Source: Psychrobium sp. MM17-31 (GTDB lineage: Bacteria > Pseudomonadota > Gammaproteobacteria > Enterobacterales > Psychrobiaceae). Taken from it: a stretch of 64,000 nt of DNA. Below, one piece after another: positions 9,550 through 19,449 of the stretch. The DNA is taken from contig NZ_JAKRGA010000002.1 in the NCBI RefSeq assembly GCF_022347785.1, positions 558,001-622,000 on the forward strand. Direction: 5' to 3'. How positions within the stretch are numbered: position 1 is the first letter of the stretch; each line of letters starts with the position of its first letter. Both the position numbers and the translations under genes were made by a program. The notes beneath the pieces are model-generated. The model saw only the letters and a program-made list of their open reading frames with translations, did no database searches and had not been told where the DNA came from.

Positions 9550-12354
9550 TTAAACGCGTTTTACAGGAACTGCAGCATCGTATTTAGTTGTCATTTCTTC
9601 TGTAGGCGGAGTAAAGCGTGTTAGGTCGATGCCTTCAACTGCTGACTTGTACTCGTCCATAGTTGGGAAACGACCAAGCACTGTTGAAAGAACTACTAAC
9701 GGTGTAGAACCTAGTAGTGATTCACCTTTCTTATCGCTTGCATCAGCTACAACACGGCCTTGGAATAGACGTGTTGAAGTAGCGATTACAGTGTCACCTG
9801 GTTCAGCTTTCTCTTGGTTACCCATACATAGGTTACAACCAGGACGCTCTAGGTACATGATGTTGTCGTACTTAGTACGTGCTGCTTCTTTCGGGTTAGT
9901 ATCGTCGAATACGAAACCAGAGTACTTAGCTAGGATATCCCAGTCGCCTTCAGCTTTTAGCTCATCAACGATGTTGTACGTTGGTGGAGCAACAACTAAT
10001 GGTGCTTTGAATTCGATAGCACCGTTTTGCTTCTCAAGGTTACGGAACATTTGCGCGATGATTTGCATATCGCCTTTGTGAACCATACAAGAACCTACGA
10101 AACCTAAATCTACTGGCTTGCCATCGTAGTAAGAAACTGGACGAATAACATCGTGAGTGTAGCGCTTAGATACGTCTTCGTTGTTTACGTCTGGATCGGC
10201 AATCATTGGCTCAGCAATAGCGTCTAAGTCAATTTCAACTTCAGCGTAGTACTTAGCGTTGTCATCTGGTGCTAGTGCTGGTTGCTCGCCAGACTTGATG
10301 CCTGCGATACGCTCGTCAGCTAGCTTGATTAAGCCACCTAGCATGCCTGCTTCGTTTTCCATACCCTTGTCGATCATGATTTGGATACGGCTCTTAGCAA
10401 GTTCGATAGACTCGATTAACGTCTCGTTGTTTGAGATACAGATAGACGCTTTCGCTTTCATTTCTGCAGACCAGTCAGTGAACGTGAACGCTTGGTCAGC
10501 TAGAAGAGTACCGATGTGTACTTCGATGATGCGACCTTGGAATACGTTTTCACCGTCGAACTGCTTAAGCATTTGTGCTTGTGTAGCATGTACGATATCA
10601 CGGAAGTCCATGTGACCAGCCATGTTGCCTTTGAACGTAACTTTTACCGACTCTGGAATTGGCATTGCCGATTCACCTGTTGCAAGCGCAATTGCAACCG
10701 TACCTGAGTCAGCACCGAATGCTACACCTTTAGACATACGCGTGTGAGAGTCACCACCGATAATGATTGCGCGATCATCGATAGTGATGTCGTTCAATAC
10801 TTTATGGATAACGTCAGTCATTGAGTGGTAAACGCCTTTTGGATCACGTGCTGTGATAACACCAAATGCGTTCATGAATGCCATTAGCTTAGGCGTGTTA
10901 GCTTTTGCTTTGTTGTCCCATACAGAAGCTGTGTGACAACCAGATTGGAAAGCACCGTCAACGCTTGTTGAGATAGTAGAAGCAGCCATAGCTTCTAATT
11001 CCTGACAAGTCATTGGACCCGTAGTATCTTGAGAACCAACGATGTTTACTTTAACACGTACGTCAGAACCGGCGTGTAGCGGCGCGTCGGAAGCAACACC
11101 TACTGCGTTGCGGTTAAAGATCTTCTCAACAGCAGTTAGGCCTTGGCCTTCATGAGAAATTTCTTTTGATTGTGCGTAAACGGCTGGCGCATCAACACCT
11201 AGCGTTTCCGCTGCGAAAGTTTGTAGCTTCTTACCGAAAGTAACAGCATAAGAACCGCCAGCTTTCATGAACTCCATTTTTTGTGGAGTGAATGCCGAAG
11301 AAATGTCTGCTAATTCGTCGCCGCCGTTGAATAATTTCTTCGCTTTCGTGTCGATAGTTAACACAGTACCTGTAGCAACTGAGTATGCTTCTTCTAGTAC
11401 TGGGTCGCCGTTAGCATCTGTTACTGTGTTGCCGTCTGCGTCTACTTTCTTAACCCAGTTTTTAAGGTCAAGACCGATACCACCTGTTACGTCAACAGTA
11501 GTTAGGAAGATAGGTGCGATACCGTTTGTACCAGCAACAACTGGTGCAATGTTAATGAATGGAACGTAAGGAGACGCTTGCTCACCAGCCCATAGTGCAA
11601 CGTTGTTAACACCTGACATACGAGAAGAACCAACACCCATGGTGCCTTTTTCAGCAACAAGCATAACTTTCTTGCCTGGGTGCTGCTCTTGAAGAGCAAC
11701 GATTTCTTGCTGTGCTTCAGGTGTAATCATACACTGGCCGTGTAATTCACGGTCCGCACGTGAGTGAGATTGGTGACCTGGAGATAATAAGTCAGTTGAG
11801 ATATCACCAACACCAGCGATGTAAGTAACAACTTCAATTTTCTCTTGAACTTCAGGAAGTTTAGTGAAGAACTCAGCGTTTGCGTAGCTTTCTAAAATGT
11901 CTTTTGCTACAGCATTACCCGCTTTGAATGCATCTTGTAAACGTGCAGTGTCAGCGTCGTATAAGAATACTTGCGTCTTAAGTACTGTTGCCGCTTGTGT
12001 TGCTAGTTCAGCATTATCACCTAGTGCTAAGTCTAGAAGTGCTGCGATTGATGGACCACCTTTCATGTGAGAAAGCAATTCGAAGGCAAACTCTACTGAA
12101 ATTTCAGCAACAGTTTCTTGGCCTGTGATGATTTCTTTTAGGAAAGCGGCTTTAACACCTGCAGCACTTGTTGTACCTGGCAGAGTGTTGTAAATGAAGA
12201 ATTTTAAAGACTCTTCGCGGTGCTCGTTACCAGTATCTTTGATTTGAGCGATGATTTCAGATAACAGCTCTGCGCTGTCGATTGGCTTTGGCGCAAGACC
12301 TAGTTCGGTTTTACGGCTTTCAATTTCTGCTAAATAATCTAAATACAGACTCAT
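9550..12354 (-). CDS. acnB: Aconitate hydratase B / 2-methylisocitrate dehydratase, long form
   Basis: A 934-residue AcnB-family [4Fe-4S] dehydratase, about 70 residues longer than the canonical form. The cluster ligands are Cys756 (in 'FVGSCMVHKGD'), Cys840 and Cys843 (in 'GCNLCMGNQ'). Active-site segments 'GSQDTTGPM' and 'IIGGDSHTRMS' are intact. Part of the extra length is an insertion around 'KKVDADGNTVTDANGDP' in the middle of the protein. It should interconvert citrate and isocitrate, possibly hydrating 2-methylaconitate as well. The long form resembles AcnB proteins I associate with Bacteroidota, so transfer is possible but untested. It is divergent from a second, canonical acnB 460 bp away. 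Upstream GAGAG supports the ATG at 12354. Confidence 0.88.
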   Translation of the reverse strand: MSLYLDYLAEIESRKTELGLAPKPIDSAELLSEIIAQIKDTGNEHREESLKFFIYNTLPGTTSAAGVKAAFLKEIITGQETVAEISVEFAFELLSHMKGGPSIAALLDLALGDNAELATQAATVLKTQVFLYDADTARLQDAFKAGNAVAKDILESYANAEFFTKLPEVQEKIEVVTYIAGVGDISTDLLSPGHQSHSRADRELHGQCMITPEAQQEIVALQEQHPGKKVMLVAEKGTMGVGSSRMSGVNNVALWAGEQASPYVPFINIAPVVAGTNGIAPIFLTTVDVTGGIGLDLKNWVKKVDADGNTVTDANGDPVLEEAYSVATGTVLTIDTKAKKLFNGGDELADISSAFTPQKMEFMKAGGSYAVTFGKKLQTFAAETLGVDAPAVYAQSKEISHEGQGLTAVEKIFNRNAVGVASDAPLHAGSDVRVKVNIVGSQDTTGPMTCQELEAMAASTISTSVDGAFQSGCHTASVWDNKAKANTPKLMAFMNAFGVITARDPKGVYHSMTDVIHKVLNDITIDDRAIIIGGDSHTRMSKGVAFGADSGTVAIALATGESAMPIPESVKVTFKGNMAGHMDFRDIVHATQAQMLKQFDGENVFQGRIIEVHIGTLLADQAFTFTDWSAEMKAKASICISNNETLIESIELAKSRIQIMIDKGMENEAGMLGGLIKLADERIAGIKSGEQPALAPDDNAKYYAEVEIDLDAIAEPMIADPDVNNEDVSKRYTHDVIRPVSYYDGKPVDLGFVGSCMVHKGDMQIIAQMFRNLEKQNGAIEFKAPLVVAPPTYNIVDELKAEGDWDILAKYSGFVFDDTNPKEAARTKYDNIMYLERPGCNLCMGNQEKAEPGDTVIATSTRLFQGRVVADASDKKGESLLGSTPLVVLSTVLGRFPTMDEYKSAVEGIDLTRFTPPTEEMTTKYDAAVPVKRV

Positions 12355-12814
12355 TGGACACTCTCTCGCTATCTAACGCTAATGCTCATTGTCATTAGCT
12401 GGGAATAATTTTGCGGCACATTTTACCTGATTTTTTGTTTACTATAAATCCTTTGAATGCGCAAACGACATTCATGCAGATTATGGTTAACATAAATAAT
12501 TCATATACAAGTGTAGCACTCATATCAATTGTGACAACGTGTTAAATCTTCGGCAAATTATCCTGCAATTTCACTCGTTAATTAGTCGTACAACTAACTT
12601 TACCGAAATATATAACCAACTGATATTTAATAACTATCAACAGCGTACATAATGAGGATTAACAATCTACACCCTAAGTCGAGTCAACAAATTTGATTAT
12701 TTCCGTAAGATGGTGATTAAAAATCAATCGTTGTTGGTTAACGTATCGTGAGAGATTTGTAGTACTAAGAAATAAGCTCTCCACCAACACTTATAATAAT
12801 AAGAGGTAATCACT
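12355..12814. other. 460-bp divergent intergenic region between two acnB genes
   Basis: AT-rich and without a convincing ORF, RNA or terminator. It must carry the promoters of both aconitase genes. A TATAAT at 12792-12797 is too close to the canonical acnB start (12815) to be confidently a -10 box. A clear ribosome-binding sequence AAGAGGT lies at 12801-12807. No regulator site was recognised. Confidence 0.6.
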
Positions 12815-15400
12815 GTGCTTGAACAATACCGTAAACACATCGAAGAGCGCGCCGCAGAAGGCGTTGTTCCTAAACCATTAGATGCAGCGCAAGTTGCTGA
12901 ATTAGTCGAGTTAGTTAAACAGCCACCAGCGGGCGAAGAAGAATTAGTCTTAGATTTACTTACCAATCGCGTGCCACCGGGCGTTGATGAAGCGGCTTAT
13001 GTTAAAGCAGGCTTTTTAGCCGCGGTTGCTAAAGGCGATACTAGCTCTCCTATTTTATCTAGTGAACGCGCGACTGAACTTCTTGGCACCATGCTCGGCG
13101 GCTATAACATCGCACCGATGATCGATTTATTGGATTCTGATCTTGCCGATACCGCCGCCGCTGGCTTAAAGAAAACGCTGTTAATGTTCGATGCCTTCTT
13201 TGATGTAAAAGAAAAAGCCGATGCGGGTAACGCAGCCGCTAAATCAGTAATACAATCATGGGCAGATGCCGAATGGTTTACTTCTCGCAATAAAGTGAGC
13301 GAAAAAATCACCGTTAAGGTGTTTAAAGTCACTGGTGAAACCAATACCGATGATCTCTCCCCTGCCCCAGACGCGTGGTCGCGTCCTGATATTCCAGTGC
13401 ACGCTAAAGCCATGTTAAAGATGGAGCGCGATGGCATTACTCCTGATGATGCTGGTCATGTTGGACCAATCAAGCAAATCGAAGCACTGCAACAAGACGA
13501 CATTCCACTGGCTTATGTCGGCGATGTTGTCGGCACAGGCTCTTCACGTAAATCCGCTACCAATTCAGTATTGTGGTTTATGGGAGAGGACATTCCGTTT
13601 GTGCCTAACAAGCGCACAGGCGGTGTCTGTTTAGGCGGAAAAATCGCACCAATTTTCTACAACACTATGGAAGACTCTGGCGCGCTGCCAATCGAGCTTG
13701 ACGTACAGCAAATGCATATGGGAGATATTATCGATATTTACCCGTATGAAGGTGTGGTCAAAAAAGGCGACGAAGTCATCTCAACCTTTGAGCTAAGTCC
13801 AGTATTGCTTGATGAAGTGCGTGCAGGCGGTCGTATTCCTTTAATCATTGGCCGCGGCCTAACAAGCCGCGCTCGCGAAGCCCTTGGCTTAGGCGAAACC
13901 GACTTATTTGCTAAACCTGTTGATGCAACAGACACCGGTAAGGGTTATACGCTAGCGCAGAAAATGGTGGGGAAAGCGTGCGGCGTTGAAGGGGTTCGTG
14001 CAGGTCAATACTGCGAGCCTAAGATGACAACTGTTGGCTCACAAGACACCACAGGGCCTATGACACGTGACGAGCTTAAAGATCTTGCCTGTCTTGGCTT
14101 TTCAGCAGATTTAACCATGCAATCTTTCTGTCACACATCTGCTTATCCAAAACCAGTGGACGTAAACACCCATCACACGCTACCTGATTTCATGATGAAT
14201 CGCGGCGGCGTGTCTCTGCGCCCCGGCGATGGTGTTATTCACTCATGGCTCAATCGTATGTTATTGCCTGATACTGTGGGTACAGGCGGCGATTCTCATA
14301 CTCGCTTCCCGCTCGGTATTTCTTTCCCAGCAGGCTCTGGTCTAGTGGCATTTGCCGCTGCAACTGGCGTGATGCCGCTTGACATGCCGGAGTCAGTATT
14401 AGTGCGCTTTAAAGGCGAGATGCAACCGGGGATTACGCTACGCGATCTAGTACACGCGATCCCTTATTACGGTATTAAAGCGGGAATTCTCACGGTAGAA
14501 AAAGCAGGTAAAGTGAACGAGTTTTCTGGTCGCGTATTAGAAATTGAAGGTCTTAAGGGGCTTACCGTCGAGCAAGCTTTTGAATTATCTGACGCCTCAG
14601 CTGAACGCTCAGCAGCAGGCTGTACTATCAAACTTGAAGAAGACGCGGTAAAAGAATATCTAGAATCAAACATTGTGATGCTCAAATGGATGATTTCTGA
14701 AGGCTATGGTGATGTGCGTACCATCGAGCGCCGTATCGCTGGCATGAAAGAATGGCTTGCCAATCCATCACTAATGACAGCCGATAGTGACGCCGAATAC
14801 GCTCATGTACTAGAAATCGACCTTAATGACATTAAAGAGCCTATCGTTTGTTGTCCTAATGATCCTGACGATGCCAAGCTATTATCAGAAGTTCACGGCG
14901 CTAAAGTCGACGAAGTCTTTATCGGCTCTTGTATGACTAACATTGGCCACTTCCGCGCGGCGGGTAAACTGATTGATGCTGCTAACACCACCTTACCAAC
15001 ACGCATGTGGGTGGCACCACCAACTAAAATGGATGCGCAGCAACTCACCAACGAAGGTTACTACAATATTTATGGCCGCGCTGGCGCACGCATCGAATCG
15101 CCGGGTTGTTCACTGTGTATGGGGAACCAAGCTCGCGTTGCGGAAAAATCAACGGTACTCTCAACTTCAACCCGCAACTTCCCGAATCGTTTAGGTACCG
15201 GCGCCAATGTCTACCTAACATCGGCAGAGCTCGCTGGTGTTGGCGCGATTTTAGGTAAGCTACCAAGTCCTGAAGAGTATATGGAATACGCCAAGCAAAT
15301 CGATGCGACGGCAGCTGATACTTATCGCTATCTCAACTTCCATCAAATGGAGAGTTACACCAAGAAAGCAGAAGGCGTTATTTTACAGCAACCTGCGTAA
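12815..15400 (+). CDS. acnB: Aconitate hydratase B, canonical form
   Basis: An 861-residue AcnB, matching the E. coli enzyme (865) from the first residues ('[15 protein letters not shown]') to the end. The [4Fe-4S] ligands are Cys706 ('[11 protein letters not shown]'), Cys765 and Cys768 ('GCSLCMGNQ'). These correspond to E. coli Cys710, 769 and 772 with a constant offset of four. '[12 protein letters not shown]' is the active-site Ser/His segment. It is the TCA-cycle aconitase and, by family knowledge, also a 2-methylisocitrate dehydratase. The start codon is GTG, supported by AAGAGGT eight bases upstream and by the conserved N-terminus. It is monocistronic, ending at a strong terminator. Confidence 0.95.
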   Translation: MLEQYRKHIEERAAEGVVPKPLDAAQVAELVELVKQPPAGEEELVLDLLTNRVPPGVDEAAYVKAGFLAAVAKGDTSSPILSSERATELLGTMLGGYNIAPMIDLLDSDLADTAAAGLKKTLLMFDAFFDVKEKADAGNAAAKSVIQSWADAEWFTSRNKVSEKITVKVFKVTGETNTDDLSPAPDAWSRPDIPVHAKAMLKMERDGITPDDAGHVGPIKQIEALQQDDIPLAYVGDVVGTGSSRKSATNSVLWFMGEDIPFVPNKRTGGVCLGGKIAPIFYNTMEDSGALPIELDVQQMHMGDIIDIYPYEGVVKKGDEVISTFELSPVLLDEVRAGGRIPLIIGRGLTSRAREALGLGETDLFAKPVDATDTGKGYTLAQKMVGKACGVEGVRAGQYCEPKMTTVGSQDTTGPMTRDELKDLACLGFSADLTMQSFCHTSAYPKPVDVNTHHTLPDFMMNRGGVSLRPGDGVIHSWLNRMLLPDTVGTGGDSHTRFPLGISFPAGSGLVAFAAATGVMPLDMPESVLVRFKGEMQPGITLRDLVHAIPYYGIKAGILTVEKAGKVNEFSGRVLEIEGLKGLTVEQAFELSDASAERSAAGCTIKLEEDAVKEYLESNIVMLKWMISEGYGDVRTIERRIAGMKEWLANPSLMTADSDAEYAHVLEIDLNDIKEPIVCCPNDPDDAKLLSEVHGAKVDEVFIGSCMTNIGHFRAAGKLIDAANTTLPTRMWVAPPTKMDAQQLTNEGYYNIYGRAGARIESPGCSLCMGNQARVAEKSTVLSTSTRNFPNRLGTGANVYLTSAELAGVGAILGKLPSPEEYMEYAKQIDATAADTYRYLNFHQMESYTKKAEGVILQQPA

Positions 15401-15424
15401 TTAAAGTTTCTACAACTTAATCTG

Positions 15425-15456
15425 AACGGCGTGATAGCAATATCACGCCGTTTTTC
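15425..15456 (+). terminator. Rho-independent terminator of canonical acnB
   Basis: A perfect 12-bp stem AACGGCGTGATA / TATCACGCCGTT with a GCAA tetraloop is followed by a T run. It lies 24 bases after the acnB stop. Confidence 0.93.
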
Positions 15457-15591
15457 TTTGCCTTATTGAAGCTAAATATAAAGACAAAAAGTAGTCACAA
15501 CTGTTATAACTGCTCATAAAATGGTATATACATTAGTCGCAATTCTCACTGTCCACATACAGACAGCACAGAACAATAATAAGGACTAACT

Positions 15592-17124
15592 ATGACACAA
15601 CCTTCTTTAACCCAAAGAATGCTCAATCGCGTCGAGCATTACGGGAATAAGCTGCCGGATCCGGCAGTTCTCTTCATTGCCCTCCTCGCTTTTGTTTGGG
15701 TGCTATCTTGGGCATTGTCAGGCATCGACTTTTCGGCAATCGATCCACGCACTGGTGAAAAAGTAATTATCCATAATCAGCTATCAGGCGAAGCGATCAC
15801 CAACTTGTTCTCGACTATGGTGACCAACTTCTCTCACTTCCACCCAGTAGGCGTAGTGCTAGTTGCCATGCTAGGTATTGGCGTTGCTGAGTATTCTGGT
15901 TTTATTAACGCAGGACTTCGTTCGCTACTTGCTAAAACATCAACGGCACTATTAACGCCATTAGTAATCTTGATTGGTATAGTTTCACACACTGCAGTGG
16001 ACGCGGGTTACGTGTTAGTTATTCCACTAGGTGGCGTTATGTTCTACGCCGCAGGTCGTCATCCTCTTGCTGGTATCGCAGCGGCATTTGCCGGTGTATC
16101 AGGTGGTTTCTCGGCGAACTTTGTACCATCGGCCATCGATCCTATGCTGCAAGGTATTTCACAAGCTGGTGCACAAATTCTCGATCCTAAAGTAGTGTTA
16201 AACCCATTAAATAACTACTACTTTACTGCAGCATCGTCATTACTTATCACGGGCTTGGGTTGGTTTATTACTGACAAAGTTGTTGAGCCCAAATTAGCGG
16301 ACAACAAGCTCGATGGTGATCTAGAAGATTTGCCAAAGATGGAAGCGCTAACTGAAAAGGAAGGCAAAGCACTAAGTTACGCATTGTGGTCAATTGTTGC
16401 AGCTGTGGCAGTATTAATCGCAACTGCCGTTCCGGAATCTTCACCATGGCGTGGTGCAGACGGCACGTTAACTGCGTTTACCGCACCGCTAATGAAGTCT
16501 ATTGTACCGCTTATCTTTTTGTTCTTCTTACTACCGGGATTGGTTTACGGTATCACCATAGGCAAAATTAACAGCTCTAAGAACTTTATCGAAGGCATGT
16601 CGACGGCGATGTCAGGCATGGGTTATTACCTTGTTATCATGTTCTTTATTGCCCAGTTTATTTACTCATTTGGTCAGTCAAACCTCGGTATTTTACTCGC
16701 AGTAAATGGCGCTGAATTCCTTAAAGCATTAGAACTACCAGGCGCTGTAACCATTGTCGGTATCATCGTTTTAACAGGCTTTATTAATCTGTTTGTTGGT
16801 TCAGCTTCGGCTAAATGGGCGCTGTTAGCACCTATTTTCCTACCAATGCTAATGCAACTTGGTATTTCACCAGATTTAGCCCAAGCGGCGTATCGCATCG
16901 GTGACTCGAGTACTAATATCATTACACCACTAATGCCTTACTTCCCACTAGTGGTAGTGTTCTGTCAGCGCTACGTAACCTCAGCAGGTATCGGCACGTT
17001 AACAGCAATGATGCTACCGTTCTCAATTGCCTTCATGGTGTGCTGGACTATTTTCCTACTTATCTATTGGTCAATTGGTATTCCATTAGGCCTACAAGCC
17101 ACTTACCAATACATCGGTGGTTAA
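15592..17124 (+). CDS. AbgT-family transporter
   Basis: A 510-residue polytopic inner-membrane protein with roughly 9-12 hydrophobic segments. It has the AbgT/MtrF family look: an N-terminal 'HYGNKLPDPAVLFIALL' entry, 'HTAVDAGYVLVIPLGG', the re-entrant hairpin 'GVSGGFSANFVPSAIDPML' and the second hairpin 'FVGSASAKWALLAPIFLPML'. Length matches E. coli AbgT (508). Known members import p-aminobenzoyl-glutamate or export sulfonamide-like compounds; which applies here cannot be told from sequence. No abgAB hydrolase genes are adjacent. AAGGACT precedes the ATG, and a terminator follows directly, so the gene stands alone. Confidence 0.9.
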   Translation: MTQPSLTQRMLNRVEHYGNKLPDPAVLFIALLAFVWVLSWALSGIDFSAIDPRTGEKVIIHNQLSGEAITNLFSTMVTNFSHFHPVGVVLVAMLGIGVAEYSGFINAGLRSLLAKTSTALLTPLVILIGIVSHTAVDAGYVLVIPLGGVMFYAAGRHPLAGIAAAFAGVSGGFSANFVPSAIDPMLQGISQAGAQILDPKVVLNPLNNYYFTAASSLLITGLGWFITDKVVEPKLADNKLDGDLEDLPKMEALTEKEGKALSYALWSIVAAVAVLIATAVPESSPWRGADGTLTAFTAPLMKSIVPLIFLFFLLPGLVYGITIGKINSSKNFIEGMSTAMSGMGYYLVIMFFIAQFIYSFGQSNLGILLAVNGAEFLKALELPGAVTIVGIIVLTGFINLFVGSASAKWALLAPIFLPMLMQLGISPDLAQAAYRIGDSSTNIITPLMPYFPLVVVFCQRYVTSAGIGTLTAMMLPFSIAFMVCWTIFLLIYWSIGIPLGLQATYQYIGG

Positions 17125-17147
17125 TTAATAAAACTTAACCCCAATAA

Positions 17148-17179
17148 AAAGCCCCGTGATTTTTCAATCACGGGGCTTT
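17148..17179. terminator. Bidirectional terminator between the AbgT gene and bolA
   Basis: A perfect 13-bp stem AAAGCCCCGTGAT / ATCACGGGGCTTT with a six-base loop has A/T runs on both sides. The flanking genes are convergent. Confidence 0.93.
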
Positions 17180-17199
17180 GTTCGTTTTTGGGGTACAAG

Positions 17200-17526
17200 T
17201 TACTTATCGAACTTACTGCCACCTAAGCAGTTTGGCGAGTCTGGCACATTAGCGTTTTGCCACTGTGAATTATCGAAGGTGTGGAGCGCCAGCGCGTGAA
17301 CTGGGCCAGCTAACTCTTCACTGAGCACTTTGTAAATCATTTGATGGCGCTTAACCTGACGAATGCCATCAAACGCATCACACACCAAGGTTACTTTAAA
17401 GTGAGTTTCTGAATTTGGCGGCACACTGTGCATGTGCGACTCGTTAAGAATCTCCAAAAAGCTCGGTGCAAATTCATCATTGAGCTTTTGCTCGATGGCG
17501 CGTTGAACAACTGTGTAATCACTCAT
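17200..17526 (-). CDS. bolA: BolA-family protein
   Basis: A 108-residue protein that aligns along its length with E. coli BolA (105): 'ESHMHSVPPNSETHFKV', 'RHQMIYKVLSEEL' and 'VHALALHTF'. The helix-turn-helix-like class II KH fold is typical. BolA proteins bind monothiol glutaredoxins through a glutathione-ligated [2Fe-2S] cluster and can act as transcription factors in stress and stationary phase. It starts two bases after the gshB stop and is clearly in one operon with it, which fits the glutathione link. A bidirectional terminator lies downstream. Confidence 0.92.
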   Translation of the reverse strand: MSDYTVVQRAIEQKLNDEFAPSFLEILNESHMHSVPPNSETHFKVTLVCDAFDGIRQVKRHQMIYKVLSEELAGPVHALALHTFDNSQWQNANVPDSPNCLGGSKFDK

Positions 17527-17528
17527 GC

Positions 17529-18491
17529 TTATTCCTTACCTTTAGCGGCTAGACGCGCTTCGATTGCATTCATTAATGCGCCTGTAATATCAACATCAAA
17601 GGCAGCTTCAATTTCTTTAATACAAGTCGGACTAGTGACATTAATTTCGGTCACCTTGTCACCGATAACATCTAAACCGACGAAAATTAAGCCTTTTTCT
17701 TTTAGCGTTGGACCGATACGACGAGCAATTTCCCAATCAGTATCAGATAGCGGGCGAGCTTCACCACGACCACCAGCAGCTAGGTTACCACGCGTTTCTC
17801 CTTTAGCTGGAATACGCGCTAGACAATATGGTATCGGCTCACCATCGACAATCAAAATACGCTTATCGCCATTACTAATATCAGGGACGAAGGCTTGTGC
17901 CATCGCATAAACAGTATTTAACTGAGTTAGAGTCTCAATAATCACGCCAACGTTGGCATCGCCTTCTTTAACGCGGAAGATTGATGAGCCGCCCATGCCA
18001 TCGAGTGGCTTTAAGATCATATCTTTGTGCTTGGCGTAAAACTCGCGAATTTTATCTTCACGGCGTGTCACTAAAGTTGGCGGGGTTAAATCTGCAAACC
18101 ATGCGGTGTAGAGTTTTTCGTTACAATCGCGCAGGCTTTGTGGTTTATTCACGACGAGCAAACCTTCATCTTCGGCGCGCTCTAGCAGGTAAGTGGCGTA
18201 AACAAACTCGGTATCGAATGGCGGATCTTTACGCATCAGTAATACATCTAAATCACTTAAGCGAATTTCCTGCGGCTCACCAAGTTGATAGAAATCGTTG
18301 GCATCGTCTTTAACTGAAACAGGCATGACACGAGCATAACTATGGCCTTGATCGAGATAGATGTCGTTCATTTCCATGTAAAAGAGCTCGTAGCCGCGGG
18401 CTTGCGCTTCCATTAACATGGCAAAACTACTGTCTTTTTTGATATTGATGTCCTTGATTGGATCCATCAAGATCCCTAATTTTATACTCAT
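17529..18491 (-). CDS. gshB: Glutathione synthetase
   Basis: A 320-residue ATP-grasp ligase that adds glycine to gamma-glutamylcysteine in the cytosol. It matches E. coli GshB from the start ('KLGILMDPIKDINIKKDS') through 'LLMRKDPPFDTEF', the ATP-grasp lysine/loop segment 'LKPLDGMGGSSIF', 'RGNLAAGGRGEARPL' and 'FVGLDVIGDKVTEINVTSPT'. AGAGGAAA precedes the ATG. Gene order rsmE-gshB is that of many gammaproteobacteria; here bolA, not yqgE, follows. Confidence 0.96.
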   Translation of the reverse strand: MSIKLGILMDPIKDINIKKDSSFAMLMEAQARGYELFYMEMNDIYLDQGHSYARVMPVSVKDDANDFYQLGEPQEIRLSDLDVLLMRKDPPFDTEFVYATYLLERAEDEGLLVVNKPQSLRDCNEKLYTAWFADLTPPTLVTRREDKIREFYAKHKDMILKPLDGMGGSSIFRVKEGDANVGVIIETLTQLNTVYAMAQAFVPDISNGDKRILIVDGEPIPYCLARIPAKGETRGNLAAGGRGEARPLSDTDWEIARRIGPTLKEKGLIFVGLDVIGDKVTEINVTSPTCIKEIEAAFDVDITGALMNAIEARLAAKGKE

Positions 18492-18538
18492 GCTGTTTCC
18501 TCTGATCTCTTTCTATAATTCTTCATTGTGAGCGACTA

Positions 18539-19270
18539 TTAACCCAAATCGCCAAAACGCGTTTGTAATGCACTAATGACCGTTAATCCTGCGGTTTCAG
18601 TTCGCAGTACACGTGGGCCTATTAAAATTTCCTCAAAACCGCGTTCGCTAGCGTATTCAATTTCGGTATCTGATAAACCGCCTTCTGGACCAATCACCAA
18701 GCGCACACCGTCACTAGGTTCAGCTAACCCATTGATGCCGTGGCTAGCCCGTGGATGTAAATTGAGCTTTAATTCGTTCGTTTCTTCACTCGCCCAAGTT
18801 TCAAAACTTTTCGGCTCATGAATAATCGGCAGTGTATTGCGAGCGCATTGCTCACAGGCACTAATGACGATTTTACGCCACTGATTGAGTTTCTTTTCCA
18901 ATCGCTCGCCGCTAAGCTTTACGCCGCAACGTTCGGTAAACAATGGAGTAATTTCTGTCACGCCAAGCTCAACCGCTTTTTGAATAGTAAGCTCCATTTT
19001 ATCGCCGCGAGAAATGCCTTGCCCTAAGTGAATTTTTAGCGGCGATTCGATGCACTTATCGTTAAATTCTCCCACCAGCGCCGAGACTTTCTTTTTGCCA
19101 GACTCAACCAGGGTAGCCTGATATTCACCGCCTTCGCCGTTAAATAAAATGATTGGCGCATCGGCGTTTAGCCGTAATACACGGCCAACGTGATTGGCAG
19201 CATCGCTTTCTAATTGAATGGTTTCGCCACATTTGAGTGGCAGTGGATGATATATGCGTGGGACTCTCAT
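18539..19270 (-). CDS. rsmE: 16S rRNA (uracil1498-N3)-methyltransferase
   Basis: A SPOUT methyltransferase modifying U1498 of 16S rRNA with SAM. The C-terminal knot signature is present: 'RLVIGPEGGLSDTEIEYA' and 'LIGPRVLRTETAGLTVISAL', with an N-terminal PUA-like part ('NHVGRVLRL'). I place the start at the ATG at 19270, giving 243 residues, the E. coli length, beginning 'MRVPRIYHP'; AAAGGTTGAG lies upstream. An in-frame start at 19309 would add 13 residues without family support. It precedes gshB by 47 bases. Exact 14-bp repeats (ATTGTGAGCGACTA) flank the gene on both sides. Confidence 0.93.
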   Translation of the reverse strand: MRVPRIYHPLPLKCGETIQLESDAANHVGRVLRLNADAPIILFNGEGGEYQATLVESGKKKVSALVGEFNDKCIESPLKIHLGQGISRGDKMELTIQKAVELGVTEITPLFTERCGVKLSGERLEKKLNQWRKIVISACEQCARNTLPIIHEPKSFETWASEETNELKLNLHPRASHGINGLAEPSDGVRLVIGPEGGLSDTEIEYASERGFEEILIGPRVLRTETAGLTVISALQTRFGDLG

Positions 19271-19449
19271 GAACTCAACCTTTAATTGTGAGCGACTAAT
19301 ATAACTCAAATGGTTCCATTATCGTTACTTTTCAAGCCCATTGAACAATTAAAACAACAACGAAAAGTTACAAAATAACACTGGAAAAAATCACATAATT
19401 GTATACCGTGTACAAGTTTTATTCCCGCTAATCACATTTAGGATCCCAA

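Noticed and set aside
9629-10081. 150-codon plus-strand ORF opposite the long acnB gene
   Set aside because: It is antisense to a strongly supported coding region, with serine/proline-rich sequence typical of shadow frames.
17428-17910. 160-codon plus-strand ORF across bolA and gshB
   Set aside because: It is antisense to two clear genes and has no recognisable protein features.
19285-19298. Resemblance of ATTGTGAGCG upstream of rsmE to the lac operator
   Set aside because: Only one half matches and there is no dyad symmetry; no LacI-family gene is nearby.
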